Below, piece after piece: positions 36,617-50,482 of a stretch of 64,000 bases of DNA. The stretch lies in the NCBI RefSeq assembly GCF_949628215.1, contig NC_134276.1, forward strand, positions 59,681,733 to 59,745,732, read 5' to 3'. The first letter of the stretch is position 1, and each line of letters opens with the position of its first letter. The translations under genes and the position numbers were made by a program. This DNA comes from Phalacrocorax aristotelis (lineage: Eukaryota > Chordata > Aves > Suliformes > Phalacrocoracidae). The notes below the pieces were generated by a model, which ran no database searches, was not told the DNA's origin, and saw nothing but the letters and a program-made list of their open reading frames with translations.

Positions 36617-39600
36617 GTACAGAGATGCAATAAAAAAGCAGGGGGAAGAGGAACCTTAGAAAATGAACAAGGAAAGAATAAGAAACTTACTTTCCTACCC
36701 CTATATTTTGTCAAGCTGTGCTTGTACCTCAGTCTCCTGCCTAAACATCTACCCTAATGGGCTGTTTCCCTCCTTGAAAAATACTTTTTTCTTTCTTTCC
36801 TTTGGTGAGGAAGGCCCACAACAGTGCTATTTAGAGAGGCGAAGCAGTCTTTGTATTTTCACATGGAGCCTTCCTGACTTCAGTGTTCTTACCTCAGTGC
36901 ATCACTGCCTCAGGGAGCAGACTGCGGTGGGCTGGAAAACCCAGGGTACGGCCTTCTGAACAGGCATGTATGCTGCCTCATCCACCACACATCCACTTGC
37001 AGACATGGTCTGTCTCCTGAGGCACCTTCCCTTACCATTTTTAAGGAGATACGTGTGAAGGGCCCTCTACCGTGAGTCTCCAACTAGAAATCCCAGTAGA
37101 TGCTGAAGCTGTGACTGGGCAGCTGTGACTCCCAAGGTGTGTTTCCTAACAGGTACTGATTTCCTTTCGTGTATCAGCGACACAGCAATGAATCCAGAGC
37201 ACCAACTCTTTCATGTTAAGGCACTCTCCTCCTACTGCCGTACAGGTTCTGACAATGTTTATATCGTTTAAAACTTTTTTTAAAGTTTGTATCTTATTTT
37301 AAAATAAGTTTACCTTAGAGGCAATATCATTTCCAAGAGGCAAATCATTCTTTTCTTGTTGTATTATAGAATGGACTTTTTGCAAAAATCATTAAAATTC
37401 TTGCATTTGAATCAGTTTCAGGCTAGTGCCCTGTTATCCAAAGCTGTCAGTTATTTTTTCGGTATTATTTTGGGTTATTTTTAAATTGGTGTGTTCTCTG
37501 CCATTACTATTAGAATTGTATAAAACATCTTGTTTGCAGAGCTGTGAAACGCTTTAAAGGCATCAATTGAAATGACAAGGCATTGTCCAAATTGAAATTT
37601 ATTTCCTCCAAAACAGCGTCCTGAACATCCAGGTGGTAATAAACATTTTTCAACCACGCACAAACTGTGAATTGTATTTGAAATTAAATCTCCGCATTAA
37701 AATCTGCATTGCTGAACCTCCCGCTGGCAGCCACCATTCTCCTGAAAAGTAACATCTTCCCTGGCACTGATGGGGCGGGAGTTCTCGCGCAGATATTACC
37801 AAACAATTTCCTATCACTCTTCAGATATTGGGACCTTATAGCAATGTTTACCTAAAAAAGTACAAAGGATGCAAGGGGTGTGAGGAATACAGGAGTGGGC
37901 CACCTCGGGTTCAGTGAGGATAGGTGTTTTTGTCCTGACACACGAGGGTGGAAACTGTTTTACAAACCTCTATTAAATCAGCATATTGCTGATGTCACAA
38001 ATTATGTCATTTTTCAGCAAGCTGTTAGGTAGCAGCAGGATACTTAGAGGTCCCAATCTGAGTTCACAGCTTGAGGCCTCATCATCCATTGAAGTCCAGG
38101 AAATACTCCAGTCTCCTGGCCCTCTGTTTACAAATAATATATCAAGAATCAGGATGCCCACAAATTAACTTTCAGGCACTGAGCTAAAGGAAAAGAGTAT
38201 GTACATATACATAGATACTATATATACACACGTATATGTGCATGCATGCATTTGTGTGTAGTACAACTGAAGTCTGCAGTTTGCCATCAGATTTTCTTTA
38301 AAGAAGCATTTTTCATTCTTCCTTGGTATATGGAACCGATCCTTCATAGCCAATTCTGCGGCCATTTCACACACAGAACCCCCATCAAAGTTAGAGATAT
38401 CCACATCTGTAATAGAAGAAGGGGTGCAAAGTACTCCCATTCATTTCCCCTTTTTAAAATAGTGGCGTTTTTTTTAATATCTAGTGCTTATATAATATAA
38501 AGGAGCTCTGATTTTAAAAGATATACATAGAAGAGATTTATCTGTAATGGAATTGAGTGGATTGTGAGAACTAAAATAACAGGAATGTCTAAACATTTAC
38601 TAATTAATACGACAGAAGAGCTTGTTGGAGGCTCTCCTCATCTGCTGGATGAACCATATTTACCTGTATACATGTATTTCCCCCCCACTAGAGTGGAATA
38701 TGCCATCATGTTCTTCTGACAATGCACGTATACCTGGGAGACAACAGCCTATGTTAGATGACATAAAATACCTAGCACGTGGCCTGAGACTGTGAAATAA
38801 CCCAAAAGAAGGAATTAAATTCAATGCTATCAGTGCCAAACTCATCAGTGGGTGCTTTTACCCTCCACCCTATGTATTAGTGGGAGCCCAAGATGGAGTG
38901 TCAAGGCACAGCTTTGAATTTCCTGACTTTTGCCAGTGTGTGAACATCACTCCTCTAACAGGGTGAGGGTACTGGTAGGGAGATGGATTAGATGGCCAAA
39001 CAAGGCATTTTTATCCCCGTGCTCTCCCCTAAACTGATTCCAGTATTTTGCCACTTATTTACTGACATAGTTGGCTGTAACTTCCTCTACTGGAAATGGT
39101 ATTACAGGATTGGATTAGCTTCTCCTCTATAGCGTACCCCTGATTTAATTACCGCTGCAGCTATCCCCCACTATCTGCACAATAAATGCTGTTGCTTACA
39201 GAAACATGATTACAGGATTAGAATTATTGGGCCCTCGCCCAGACGAACACGGTGACATAGCATAGCACTGGCACCTCTGAAAGCTACACTGACCTCAGGC
39301 ATCTCTACATCAAAGGCCACGGCCACAATCTGAGCTTCATTAGCTTTCAAGGCTGAAGTTACAGGAGCACTACTTCCTCAGCCACTAATGGGAAACACTC
39401 TCCTCCATTTGCTGTTGAGGTGTTAAAAGTTCCTCTTAACATCAGTTACTGAGCTACAGCTTCACTGGTATCCCAGTAAAATAAAAATGACTTGTGGAGT
39501 GGGAGCTGAGTTCAAACCGAAAGGTTACGTTGGACATCCCTTACTCAAGCAAAGGGCAGTCACCGGCACAGGGGTGCTTCAGGAGTGAGGGCTACTGGGG

Positions 39601-40396
39601 GAGGCGCACCCCAAATCCCAGACTGGGAGCTTTAGGGAAATTCCCCCAGCTCCCGAAGGGTTTCATATGGTTGTAACCAACTGTTTAATGACTGAGGTAT
39701 CTGAGGGACGCTCTGGTTTTCATTTGTCGGATGTGATGCAGATGATTATGCAAACAGGGAGAGCTTGGCAGCTAACTGCAACTCGGAGCACGTGCATCAT
39801 TGGGTCTGCACTCACGGTGAAAAAGCTGTGAATTGTGGTGATAACTTCTTTACTCCCCCTGGTTTATCTGCACCTACAAGGAGGAGGCTTGGGAGGTAAC
39901 ATTTAATCCCACAGAGAAAAGCTAGTCAGAGAGCGAACCATGAGGTGGCAAAGCACTAGGTAGGATCAAACTGAATTTTTGCCTCTAGCATACACTTCCT
40001 ATGTGGAAATCTCTCTTAAACTCCATGTACCTCAGTTCCTCTTTTTTGCAGCTGGAACATTAGTATTTCCTCTGTCTTGTCTATTTAGATGATGCGTTCT
40101 GGGACACTGGTCACCTCTTACCATGTTTGCACGGTCCTGGCATAGTCATTTGGGGCTTGCAGTCATCACCCTAACTGAATAGTAATATACAAAGGATGAG
40201 GCTACATTATGGACTTGCACAAAGAAACCAGCTAAGTGGCTAGGCAGCATGGAAGCCCCAAACTTTTATGACTCTCTATCCAGAAGTGGGGAAGAAATAC
40301 TTGTTCCATGCAAACACTTGAGAATGGTAGGACATAGTCCACCACAGTGAGCACAGAGGATGAGAAACTGGCTTTATATGAGAATGAAATGGCTGA
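36617..40396. other. Intergenic DNA, no gene seen
   Basis: No convincing gene. An AT-rich non-repetitive block at 37250-37720 may be a conserved element. The rest shows short chance open frames only. Confidence 0.6.
37250..37720. promoter_or_regulatory. Candidate AT-rich conserved non-coding block
   Basis: The stretch is AT-rich yet not simple repeat. It contains several ATTA/TAAT cores, CAATTGAAATGACAAGG and paired ACAAGGCATTGTCC-type half-sites reminiscent of SOX sites. It reads like an unconstrained-length enhancer core, but only alignment could confirm it. Confidence 0.25.
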
Positions 40397-40500
40397 AATC
40401 ACAGAATCACAGAGTGGTAAGGGTTGGAAGGGACCTCTGGAGATCATCTTGTCCAACCCCTCTGCTTGAGCAGGGACACCTAGAGCCGGGTGCACATCAT
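40397..40500 (-). mobile_element. CR1 LINE, truncated 3' end (antisense)
   Basis: The bases tcacagaatcacagagtgg, then gggttggaagggacctctgg and agatcatcttgtccaacccc, are the reverse complement of the avian CR1 3' end. The 8-bp ATTCTGTG-like terminal repeats mark its 3' end at the left. Only about 100 bp remain, the usual 5'-truncated state of CR1 copies. Confidence 0.93.
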
Positions 40501-40664
40501 TTGTATTAAAAGACCTCAGTAAAACTAAAAACTACAGGGTTTATACCAGAGGGCATGCTTTTCTTTCTCCAGTCCAACTAGCCTTCTCTGGTGATTTGCC
40601 TGCAGGATTGTCATTTCTATTTTTTAAGCTGGGGCTGAATAAAGTGGCTTGCCCATGAGCCTCC

Positions 40665-40700
40665 AGGCTGGTCAGCTGGATAAGGTAGGCTGGTCAGCTG
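40665..40700 (+). repeat. 14-bp direct repeat AGGCTGGTCAGCTG, two copies
   Basis: Identical copies at 40665-40678 and 40687-40700, with a 22-base period. Confidence 0.7.
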
Positions 40701-43700
40701 CTGCCAGGGCTAAGGCTAAGGAATTACAAGGCTGGCCTCAGGAGCTAAGCTGCTCCTTCTCTTCAGGAGGTAGGAGACTTCCCCAGGTCTGAGGAGCTCC
40801 TTGCAGCTAGAAGATTTAGTGAGCTCTGATATTAGCAGGGTCACATGTTGGCTCTGGAGTATTTTCCAGCTTGCATGTTTGTTAAAGCTCAGAAGCTTGC
40901 TTCAGCTGGCAAGTTCAACTTAATCTCTTAGGTTTGTTCTGCCCCGAGCAGCCATGTTGTCAGAGATTATTTCAGTTTCCCAAGCTTTAGGCTGGGTTAG
41001 GAACTAAGGCAGGATTAGAAATCAGAGTAAGAAGAATTCAGCTGATTTTCAGCTAAGCACCTTTTCACCACAAACAGGGATTTACAAAAAGGCATTTATT
41101 TCCTAGGAAGTTGTCACTGGATTTCCTTTTAAATTAAATTACTGTCATTCAAAGAAATAGGAAATTCCTCCTTATGTGTACATTTTTCATGAATTACTGA
41201 TTCTTTCCAGGCTTTCCCTTTGCCACATGGCCAGGGCAGTGACCCCCAGCTCAGGCACTGCAACAGCTCTCTGAGCAGCTATCGTTTAAGTATTGCAGCA
41301 GCCACTGCTGCTACAGCAGAAATACAGGCCCTTCGCTTTGCAAACTCGGGAAGTATGTGAAGTTAGTAATAAGTGCTCGGTCCCCTTACTGAGTAAGATC
41401 AGGGGTGGTGTGTAGACACACATGGACTCAGGGAGGGTGAAGAGGGCTCTTCTCCCTGCCAGCACCAGCAGCTGCAGCCCTCAGTACATTTCACATGACA
41501 GCAATGCAGTGCTACAGATATTTTCATTTTCATTTTCATTATTTTCTTGCCTGTGTTTCACTTTGGGCCAGGGCAGCGTGTGAAGCGTGGTGGGGCAAGT
41601 GAACACAAGAAGGGATCACAGTGGTATCGTGGTCCATGTGAGAGCATTGCTCTTGAGAGCTGGCATGTTCTTTAGAGGTGATGTACACCAGTCTTTGGTG
41701 TGACTCCCCTGTTGTCACTAATGGTTATTGCCATACTGATTTCAAGGTGCTCAGGGCTCTGTGGGAGGGTCGAATCCAAAGCCCCCAGATTAAGGGGAGC
41801 CCAGAAAACACGAAGTTTAAAAAATCCAGAAATGCTAATTTCTAAGATTGTCTTTAAATAAGTAAATAAAAGGGGGGGGGCGGGGGAGACAGCGTCTCTC
41901 TTCCTCCAGCTTGCCAGCATGCTTTGACGGCAAACAGGGAGGTGATCTCAGGAACACTCGCTCCAGCCTCCTGTTCATAAGTAGCAGGAAGGCCTGTCAA
42001 ACCTGTCAGACTCCTTGAGCTCCTGGGGTTTACAGACTTCTCTCAGCTACCCCAAGCAAAACCACAATCCCATAAAGAAGCCTTTTCAGTAAAACCTTCT
42101 GCCATTTGCCTGAAGCCAACAAATCATTTGTTTAATAAAAAAAAAAAATCTATTTCTCATTTGGAAACGTCCCTTCCCCCCACGCTCACTCTCTCCTGGT
42201 GAAGCCCCAAGCGATGGCCTCGCAGCAGCAGTTTTCTGCAGGAATCTGCCACTGCGGGGTATGACAGAGCCCTAGATCTGCAGTCCGTACAGAGGCCAAA
42301 GTCTCACTGGTCCAAAAAGGGTCTGGTTTGGGTAAGAACTGCAAAAATTACCACCTGGCTTCAATCAGAGCTCAAGGTCGGTGTAGGATGGCTTGCATCC
42401 ATTCCTGTCCCATACCTCTTGGTGGACTTTTCTGAGCAACTTGGCTCCAGCTAGCTGCCAAGGTACGTGTCCCACGCTATTTGCCGAGAGGTTTAGAAGA
42501 GGCATCCAGGCTGTCTAGTCTGTACCCTTCCTTTCATTCCTTTCATTGCCTCATCCTTTCCCTGCAAGCTGCTGTGAAAACAAAAGCTACCAGATCATCA
42601 CCACCAGTCCCAGCTTTTGCCCTCGTGCTGCACCCACTGGCTGCTGGTCTCCAGACTCACCTCTGTCCCTGCCGCACCAGCATACAGCTGATGGAAAGAT
42701 GCAGTGCAGCTGATCCAAGACTCCAGTTGGCCACGGCATGAACCTCTGCGGTTCTCGGGACCAGTGCTAGGTTATGGTGTCTAACACAGTGACAGAAAAA
42801 AATGTGGCCCCAAAAAAAGAGGGCAGATATGAAGCAGCATCCACTTCTGGAGACATTATTGGATTTATCTGAATAGAGTTTCAGGTGTACATTCTGCCCT
42901 GCCCATGCCTGACCATGGGTTTGTCAGATATTTTTCAACATCATTTCAGGCTTGTCCCAACTAGCGTATGTCTTTGTCAATTATCTGACTAGCTATATGT
43001 CAAATCATAATGTTTGATTTATAGGTGGCAGATCAGAGGACAAGGCACCATCATTTCTCCATGTAATTGCTAAGAGTAACAGAATCATACTCAAAGTCCA
43101 TCATGGTAGAATTATAGCAACACTGTAATAAATAAAACAGTGATTCCTCAATGAGAGCAAAAAGTGGCAACTTCAAGCTGCAAATTTATTCACAATATGG
43201 GAGACGTGCTCTGGCAAGAGTTAAGCAGTCATCAACACATGTATCGTAAGGGCAGAAGTATAGCAGAAGCAAAAGTCTGTTGACAACACAGTAAACAATG
43301 TTATAATGAAGACTGAGGCAAAACTTAAAAAATACCCTGAAATACAGGTTTTGGAAGGTGGCACTTAGCCTATGTTATGAGCTGAAAATGCTCTTTCATT
43401 TTAGATCTATTTTAGCTTAGCATGCAAAAATCCACCCATGACCACCTGATTCAATGCTTGAAAAACCAAACCATATTTAAGGTCAAGTTTTCCAAGATGT
43501 ATTCATGTGAGGCAAAGAGGGTTTTTCTTCTACATCCTTAGACAGAGCTAAAGACTATTCAGCAGAGGCCACAATGCTCGTACTATGTGAAAAAGGAAGA
43601 GCACATGGACAATATTAGACTCGTTCTTCTCCAGAATGCAAAATATAAAAACAAAGTGAAAGGGAGGGAAAAACAATCTGAGACACTTCCTTAGGACCTG

Positions 43701-44826
43701 GAGCTACTGACTCCATAAGAAGCCCCTTTAATAAACACAGAAGAAATATGACAGAAAACATGAATTAATCACCAGTTCATTACCCAAGTTCCCATGGATT
43801 AGGACTTCTCCATGGCAAAGGGTCAGAATACACACATTTCAAGATAAGATTTGTCCACAACTGTGGATTTTATCCAGAAGTGGTGCATAGCCCTATATAT
43901 TAAAAAGTAGATACAACTATTATACTTGTTGATTTTATATATGTACATATATCAAAGAATGTGAATGCAGCAAGAACAACTAACAGGAATATTGAAGATG
44001 CAGTGACAAAAAAATTGTCTCCCATCTTGAATCTCTTTTCCCTTATGTTTCATGTTTTTCTTATTTTAAGAACAACCGTTGTAGTTCAGGATGGATAGTG
44101 GCTATCAAGCCAGGAATCCTGTCTCCAAGGGTGCATGTACTGGATGCCTAACAAAAAGGAGAAGAGCAAGCCAGGCATGCACTGGCACCTCCAATGTATT
44201 TCTACAGCCCACTCACGTCCTCCATCTCTGAAGGACAGCGAGATACCCTAGCCAGTTGCACTGTCTCAGACTCTGAACTGACAGTCATCAGTATTTTGTA
44301 AGCACCAGGGTCCTTAAAAAAGCTTGCAAAAGTAACAATTAGGGCAAACTATCCATTTATCTGTGATCTGAGCAAATAAGATGAGCAGTCACCAAGAGAC
44401 AATCATGTGGAAGTCCATGCTTTGGCTGTTAAATCATATTTTTTAGTATATCCAGGCTTGAAAAGATACAGGGAAAAGTTGGAAAAGATTTCATAGTTAA
44501 GATAAAAGGAGCTGTGTCCTCAAATTTGTATTTATGGGGAAAAAAATAGCCAGCACTTTGCCTCCAGTTCATGCACCATGTACTAAAACTGAAGGGAGAC
44601 ACTCAAGTGGATTGGGGCGGGGGGGGGGGGGCACAGAACAGATCTCAGGACTGTTCACTTTGTCTAGGAAAGAGTTGACAGGAAACACAAAACCGATGCA
44701 CACTCAAGGCAGCCATGTTGGCTCCTGCTCCACTGGAAAGAGAAGTGTTTGCCACATGGAAGCAGAAAACATTGGCAGGAAAATAACTTTATTTTCCAAA
44801 CTTGAAAAGGAGTATTGCAAGCAGGG

Positions 44827-44848
44827 AAAAAAAAAAAAAAAAAAAAAA
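44827..44848. repeat. Poly(A) run, 22 bases
   Basis: Uninterrupted A22 on the + strand. I see no retroposed gene body 5' of it, so it is listed as simple sequence. Confidence 0.85.
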
Positions 44849-46712
44849 GGGGAGGAGGGGAATAACACTCACCTGGACTCTCTGATTTCACCTTCAGGCT
44901 CTGACCCTATGGTGGGTATGTCTGAAATTAATTAAATTTGTGAAAGAGAGCTTAAAGGTAACTTCCAAACACAAGACCGGGGAAAAGCACATGTGCCTGT
45001 CACCCGTGGGCTGGGATAAGGGTGAGCAAGGAGTCCTTGGAGGAAGGCAGTGCAGCTCTCCCGCACCAGTTACCAGCACAGAGACCTGGCTGACCTCATA
45101 TATGTATCAGCATGCATATGTTATTGTGTACATATATACCGGGAAAAGACAGCAAGCCCCAGATGTAACATGCATTCTACAAATGCTCAACTTTCTACAT
45201 TTCTCCTGACTGGGGATTTGTGTCAGGACCCAGGAGAAAGACAAAAAGCTGTATTTGTACCTAGTCAGTGCCATGAGAGAGTGACAAGACCTTATGAGAC
45301 ACTTTGTCTCATCTACAGCCTTCCACGCCAGTTGTCATTTGCCTCCTGAACCTAATGGAAACCTGCCCTGGATGGTATCTTCATTGTTATTGTTTCAATT
45401 TCCTCGTCTTTTATTTATTTCCTTTGCCTCTCAAGAGCCATTCGGAGGTCCCATTACTTCCTGCTGACCAGGGAAGGCTATGAGAACAAATAGTTATAGT
45501 GGATTAAAATACACACACTATCACAAGAAAAACAGAGGGAAGGGGGCAGAGGACTTGCTTAGCAAAGGGTGGTGGAAGTCGTGGGACACAGAGCTGCCAG
45601 GAATAGTGAAGTGGGGGGTTTATGTCAAGACTTGTTTTAGACTTGATCTCTGCGAGGAACAGCGTTTCTGAATTCTTCCCTTGGGGGTACTGCAACTTGA
45701 CCCTGCATATACTGAACCAGTTCAATGTTTCCTTTGGATTTTAAATAGAAGTTTGTTTGAAAAAAATGCAAATTATAATTCTTGGCAGTGCGGATTCCTC
45801 CTACCCGTACTGATGGAGGAGGCAGTGGGTGTTACAGAGGAAGGAGGAGAGCTTGCACAGAGCATCCTTCCCCTCTGCAGCAAAGGTGCTACGTTGACCA
45901 TCATCTTCAAGGAAGACAACATTTTTGCTAAAACGATGGACATCATTAGCTCCCCATCGCTAGGGCACATGAACCCTCTGGTCCATGCTTGACCCAGGCT
46001 ACAGCAGATTGTAGCTGCTGTATTTGGAAGTTTTCCTTTCTATCATCTGTTAAAAAATTATTAGCAGGTGCTGGAAACTGTGGCCTCCAACCCAGAGACC
46101 TAGAGCCAAAATACCAGAGGGGAAAAAGTCAGTTCTTGACAACCGCCTGACTCCAGGGTTGGACGAGCCAGAGAGACAATCTGCTGCTACAGGAGATGCC
46201 AGATCAGAGGAGGAAAGTGGTAGCACCTCATGCAATTAGTCTAATTTCTTCTTTTTTTTTTTTTTTTCTGAAGCTACAAGTGGCAAGGGCCAATTCCTTG
46301 CCTCTGTGAAGTTATAGACCTGGTGATCCCCTCCAGTGCCATAAAAGAGTTAGACCAGCTTGCAGCTGATCTGAAAAGGTTAGGCTACCTGCACACCACG
46401 TAGAATAATAAACTGAAGCCATTTAACATTTGCTGTGTAAATGGCAAACCGTATATTCCAGTGAATGCAGGAGGATAAATTCGTACGTGCCATGTAATTA
46501 TACACACACTCGTGTAAAACCGAGCTGATATAAAATAAATATGCATATAGCTATGCCTATGCCTATTCCAGCCTCCACTACAGGGTTATTGCATTGCCAA
46601 TGTGTTGACATAAAAATGCAATTTTATGGATTGCATCTAAATAGAAATGTGTGAAAAGGGATTTTGTTTTGGCTACAACCCAGTCCCTTAATATAATTAT
46701 AATTACTATTTT

Positions 46713-46737
46713 TACTACTACTGCTACTACTACTACC
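46713..46737. repeat. (CTA)n microsatellite with one CTG interruption
   Basis: Consecutive CTA triplets with a single CTG. The translated frames over it are artefacts. Confidence 0.8.
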
Positions 46738-49700
46738 ACAGTGAATTGGGAGCCCCCTTGGTTCTACCTGTGGTACAAAGAGCAAGAACAAGCCTGGCCT
46801 AAAAAAAAGGAGATGAAAGAGGGAGAGAGGCAACGAGATTTCTCCAAGCTGGAGCAACAGGACAGGAGGTGGATGCAGGATTTACATATCTGAAATTCTA
46901 GTCCTTGGTGTGGCCTGGGCCCTCTCTGCCATGATTTCATACATGCCTTTCTTAGGGAAGACGAGGAAAAAAAGAGTACTTTATTGATGCAATGGGGCTT
47001 TTGTTATAATTACGGTGGATTTGCTTGCTGTTTTGCAGCAGAGATGGCGGTAACCATCGGTGCAGGTTGTCCAGGGCCCGTGACTGCAGTGCAGACAGGG
47101 TGGCCGATGCTAGACGGTTTCTCCATGACACTGCAGGTCACCGTGGTGGCAGCCACGCAGCAGAGGTAGCAGCTTGCTTGGGTCACAGACGCAATGCCAA
47201 ATATGTGGGAGCAGGATCCAAGAAAGGATCCCCTTTCTTTCCCCTTTCTTTTTTCACCTGCCTGCCTTTATCGTGGCCATAGTGTGAGTCATTGTGCTGT
47301 GTTTCAGTCTGAAAATCAGCGATATGTCTCTCGTGTTCACTCCTTGACTGTTTGTCAATATAGAAAAGTTTTTTTAAAATCTCTCCTAGGATTAAAAAAA
47401 ATGCATTTTCCAGCGCCGTTTAGGTGTTTCCCAGATCTCTTGTCATTTCATGGTGGGGTCTGCTGGGCACTTTGTGAAAAAGCGTCTAAAAATGCCACTT
47501 TCTTTCCAACACCGATCTTAAACGAGACAGGTGCACAGCCCGTGCAGCCAGGAAGCACCCCTGCCATGGCCATTGCTCTATACCAGCCATGCTTGTTCAG
47601 AGGTAGCTATTTTCTACTAGCTCTGGGGCTCGAAAAAATGAAGTAAAATAAAATGAGAGCATCCCCGCCCACCTCAGAGGGAAACATTTTGAGAGGAAGG
47701 GGCAGAAAATGCAATGTGAGCCCACCCGGCAAACAGCAGCAGGCTCGGGAGGACTTAGGAAAGCTGTTTGCCAGGAGGCCAAATGGTTTGCCTGCAGCTC
47801 CGGGAAAAGAGATGTTATTTGGTGCCTGAAATTGTTTAAAGAAAACAAAGGATAACTGCTACATGCCTACCCATGATAGTCTGGAGCACTGCGCTGTTGT
47901 AGGATATTTATGCCAACCAAATGGCAGCAAAATACCAGTGCGGAGATTGGTGCGAGCTGGTTGTACACAGGCAAGCCTGTGGAACCAGCCTCTGACAGCT
48001 CAGCACGCACTAGCGAATCCATCGAACCCTGAGGAAGGGAGGACGTCGTTCTCGTTATCTCCATTTTATAGGTGTCGAAAGGGAGGCTGGGGAGATTTGC
48101 CACCTAGGGGGTCTGTCAGAGCCAGGATGAGGTTATGGGTCCCAGCTCCCAGCCCCACACATAGACTGTGCCCCTTGGAGCAGACTGGGGGGGAGATTTT
48201 TGTTTCTCTGACACAGGAGAGAAAAAAAAGACCTTCCAGCTTTCACTAAGGGAATTATTTCTTCCTACCAATGCCATGTTGATTTGTCTTAAGGGCACTG
48301 TTAGGACTAGCTGAGTTAGAAATCCGTATTGTCAATTAAAATTTAATATTGTCCCAAAAAGACCCAAAAGAGGATAGGGTTTCGCAAGGAAGAATAACCA
48401 AGTTTGCACAATGGTGATCAGCCACAAGAAGCATAACTTAGGAAGAAGTTCTTTAAATGATCCTGCTGTGCTTTCGGTCCATGTCCATGTAGGCACATGG
48501 ACATACATAAAGTGATTTGCACACATGCAACCAAAAAGCTACTTTGGTCTACACTACCCCCAAACACTGCCCTCATTTTGGCCTTTCTCTTTCCAGCTGT
48601 CCAGAATCAATCCTGCTCTGAATCCCTTTGACATCAGGAAGAGTCTGAACATTTCCTACCTCATTACCGCCTTTCAAAGGCAGCCACAACCACAAAAACT
48701 AGACCTTGGGGAAGGGGCGGGGGGGGGAGAAAATCTCTGCACGCACAAGCAGAGCCCCTCCTGCCAGTTATCCTCTCTCCTTTTTGCTTTGAAGAGGCAT
48801 CTCACCTCTTCCAAGGGAAACAAGTTTGTCATGGAGGGAGACGTGGTTAGCAGTTCTGTCTGTGCTTCCCTCATCTCCTCTGAGCTGACGATGCCGTGGG
48901 CCCAGCGCTCCCTCCCGTGCTGCAAAAAGAGAGTCAGTCCTGAACTAGACTGACTCCCTGGCATCCCTGGTTCCTCCCAAGTCCTATATTTCCCAAACCG
49001 CCCTTTAAAACTATAGTGCTAGTCGCTGAAGAAATGGTTAGCCAGCAGCAACTGGACAGTGACAGAAAGGCAAGCTTATAAGCTGGCAACACAGATTTGG
49101 CTCTGAAATGTAATAGATCCCCTTACAATCTCTGCGCTCAAAGGCAGACTTAAGGTTTAAATAACTTTTGACTGAAGAAAGATAACATCCTGAGTGTATT
49201 TCAGCTTTACTGAAGTTTAGTGTAAGATCCTTCTCAGCTATAGGACATATTCTCCCATTGCTGCTTTAACGTCGCCTCAGCTCATAACACCTGCCGGAGA
49301 GACTAAGGCAAACTAAACCTCAGGAGTCAAAATCTGAATATATAGACAGCGCGTAAGTAATCATTAATGCACAGCACATCTCCTCTGGTCATTTAAATAA
49401 ATTATTGACACTAGCATCACCAAGAAATTAAGCAGGTGCCACCCCAACAGTTGAGACCCTATAGGTAAGTGTAAATTATCAGAGTGCTTCAAGGTTTTGA
49501 ACCCTTTCAAAAACAGTAGAATAATCATGAGGCGTTAGTTGTAAAGACGTGCGCGTGCGCGTACGTGTCTGTCAGTGTGCATGTATGCACACCTTAATGT
49601 TCGCACACCGTAACGCTGTGACCTTAATCGTTTGTTTTGAATGGTGGGTGAAGGATTCCTATAGCATGTGTATATGTATATCCAAGTTTCACACTTGCTG

Positions 49701-50433
49701 TGCCAATTCTTATTGCCATATAGTCTACAAATTGCTTCTGGAAAAGTGTAATCCTGGTTTTACCTCCGTATTTTAAAAATCATTTCCCCGTGTATTATCT
49801 CTTTGCAGCTGTATACATTTATGCTTTTACTCTCCAAATGCCTTGACTACAATGCTATATCCCTGAACAGAAATATATTCCCCCCTGCTATTTTTCTGCA
49901 GGAGCCCGGTTCATTCAGAAACAAGGAAGAAAATACGAATGATTGTTTTTAAATTCCCCGACGTGCAGAGCTGAGACAAGCCACAGATGCAAATGTGGAA
50001 AGCAAATCTAGAGCTGGGATTAGGAAATGGCTGGGTTCATTACACTTGTAAGCAAGCACCTTTATTCAGTCATGGTTGTAAGCTGCCATTTTGATGTAAT
50101 CCCTGGTTTTCTGGACTGGGTACACTGAAGCTGGCATGGCACATCTACTGTAGCCCCCCATAGTACCCAGCCATCAATCAAGCACCCTCTGCCAGCGTTG
50201 ATCTACGCTCGCTCCCAGAGCTGGCAACCACAGAGAAGCCTGCATATCCATGTCTCTGTCCCTTTTGTCATTGGGAAGCGCCAGGGACCTGTGCCAGCCC
50301 AGCAAACGACACCGCTGCCCTCTGCGAGTTGGGAGCTTGGTGTCGGCGTGGGGGATCCCAAGCTGGGAGGTGTTATGCTGTGTCAGAGCACAGGCACTGC
50401 CCCAGCGGTGCAAGGGTAGAGGTGGAGTCTTTT

Positions 50434-50482
50434 TCACAGAATCACAGAATCACAGAATGGTAGGGGTTGGAAGTGACCTCCT
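50434..50482 (-). mobile_element. CR1 LINE, very short 3' end (antisense)
   Basis: Three tcacagaa-type terminal repeats followed by tggtaggggttggaagtgac are the reverse complement of the CR1 3' end. Homology fades after about 50 bases, so this is a highly truncated copy. Confidence 0.9.

Larger units (their letters stand above)
40501..50433. other. Intergenic DNA between two CR1 fragments, no gene seen
   Basis: No gene is recognised on either strand. Visible features are a 14-bp direct repeat at 40665 and 40687, a TTTTCA hexamer run at 41521-41538, a G13 run at 44619-44631, an A22 run at 44827-44848, a T16 run at 46252-46267 and a CTA/CTG-type triplet run at 46713-46737. Open frames of up to 150 codons (for example 47194-47646) have no recognised domains. 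Confidence 0.6.

Noticed and set aside
38978..39000. gatggattagatggcc, resembling a sense CR1 3' end
   Set aside because: Only about 12 bases match and no terminal 8-bp repeats follow.
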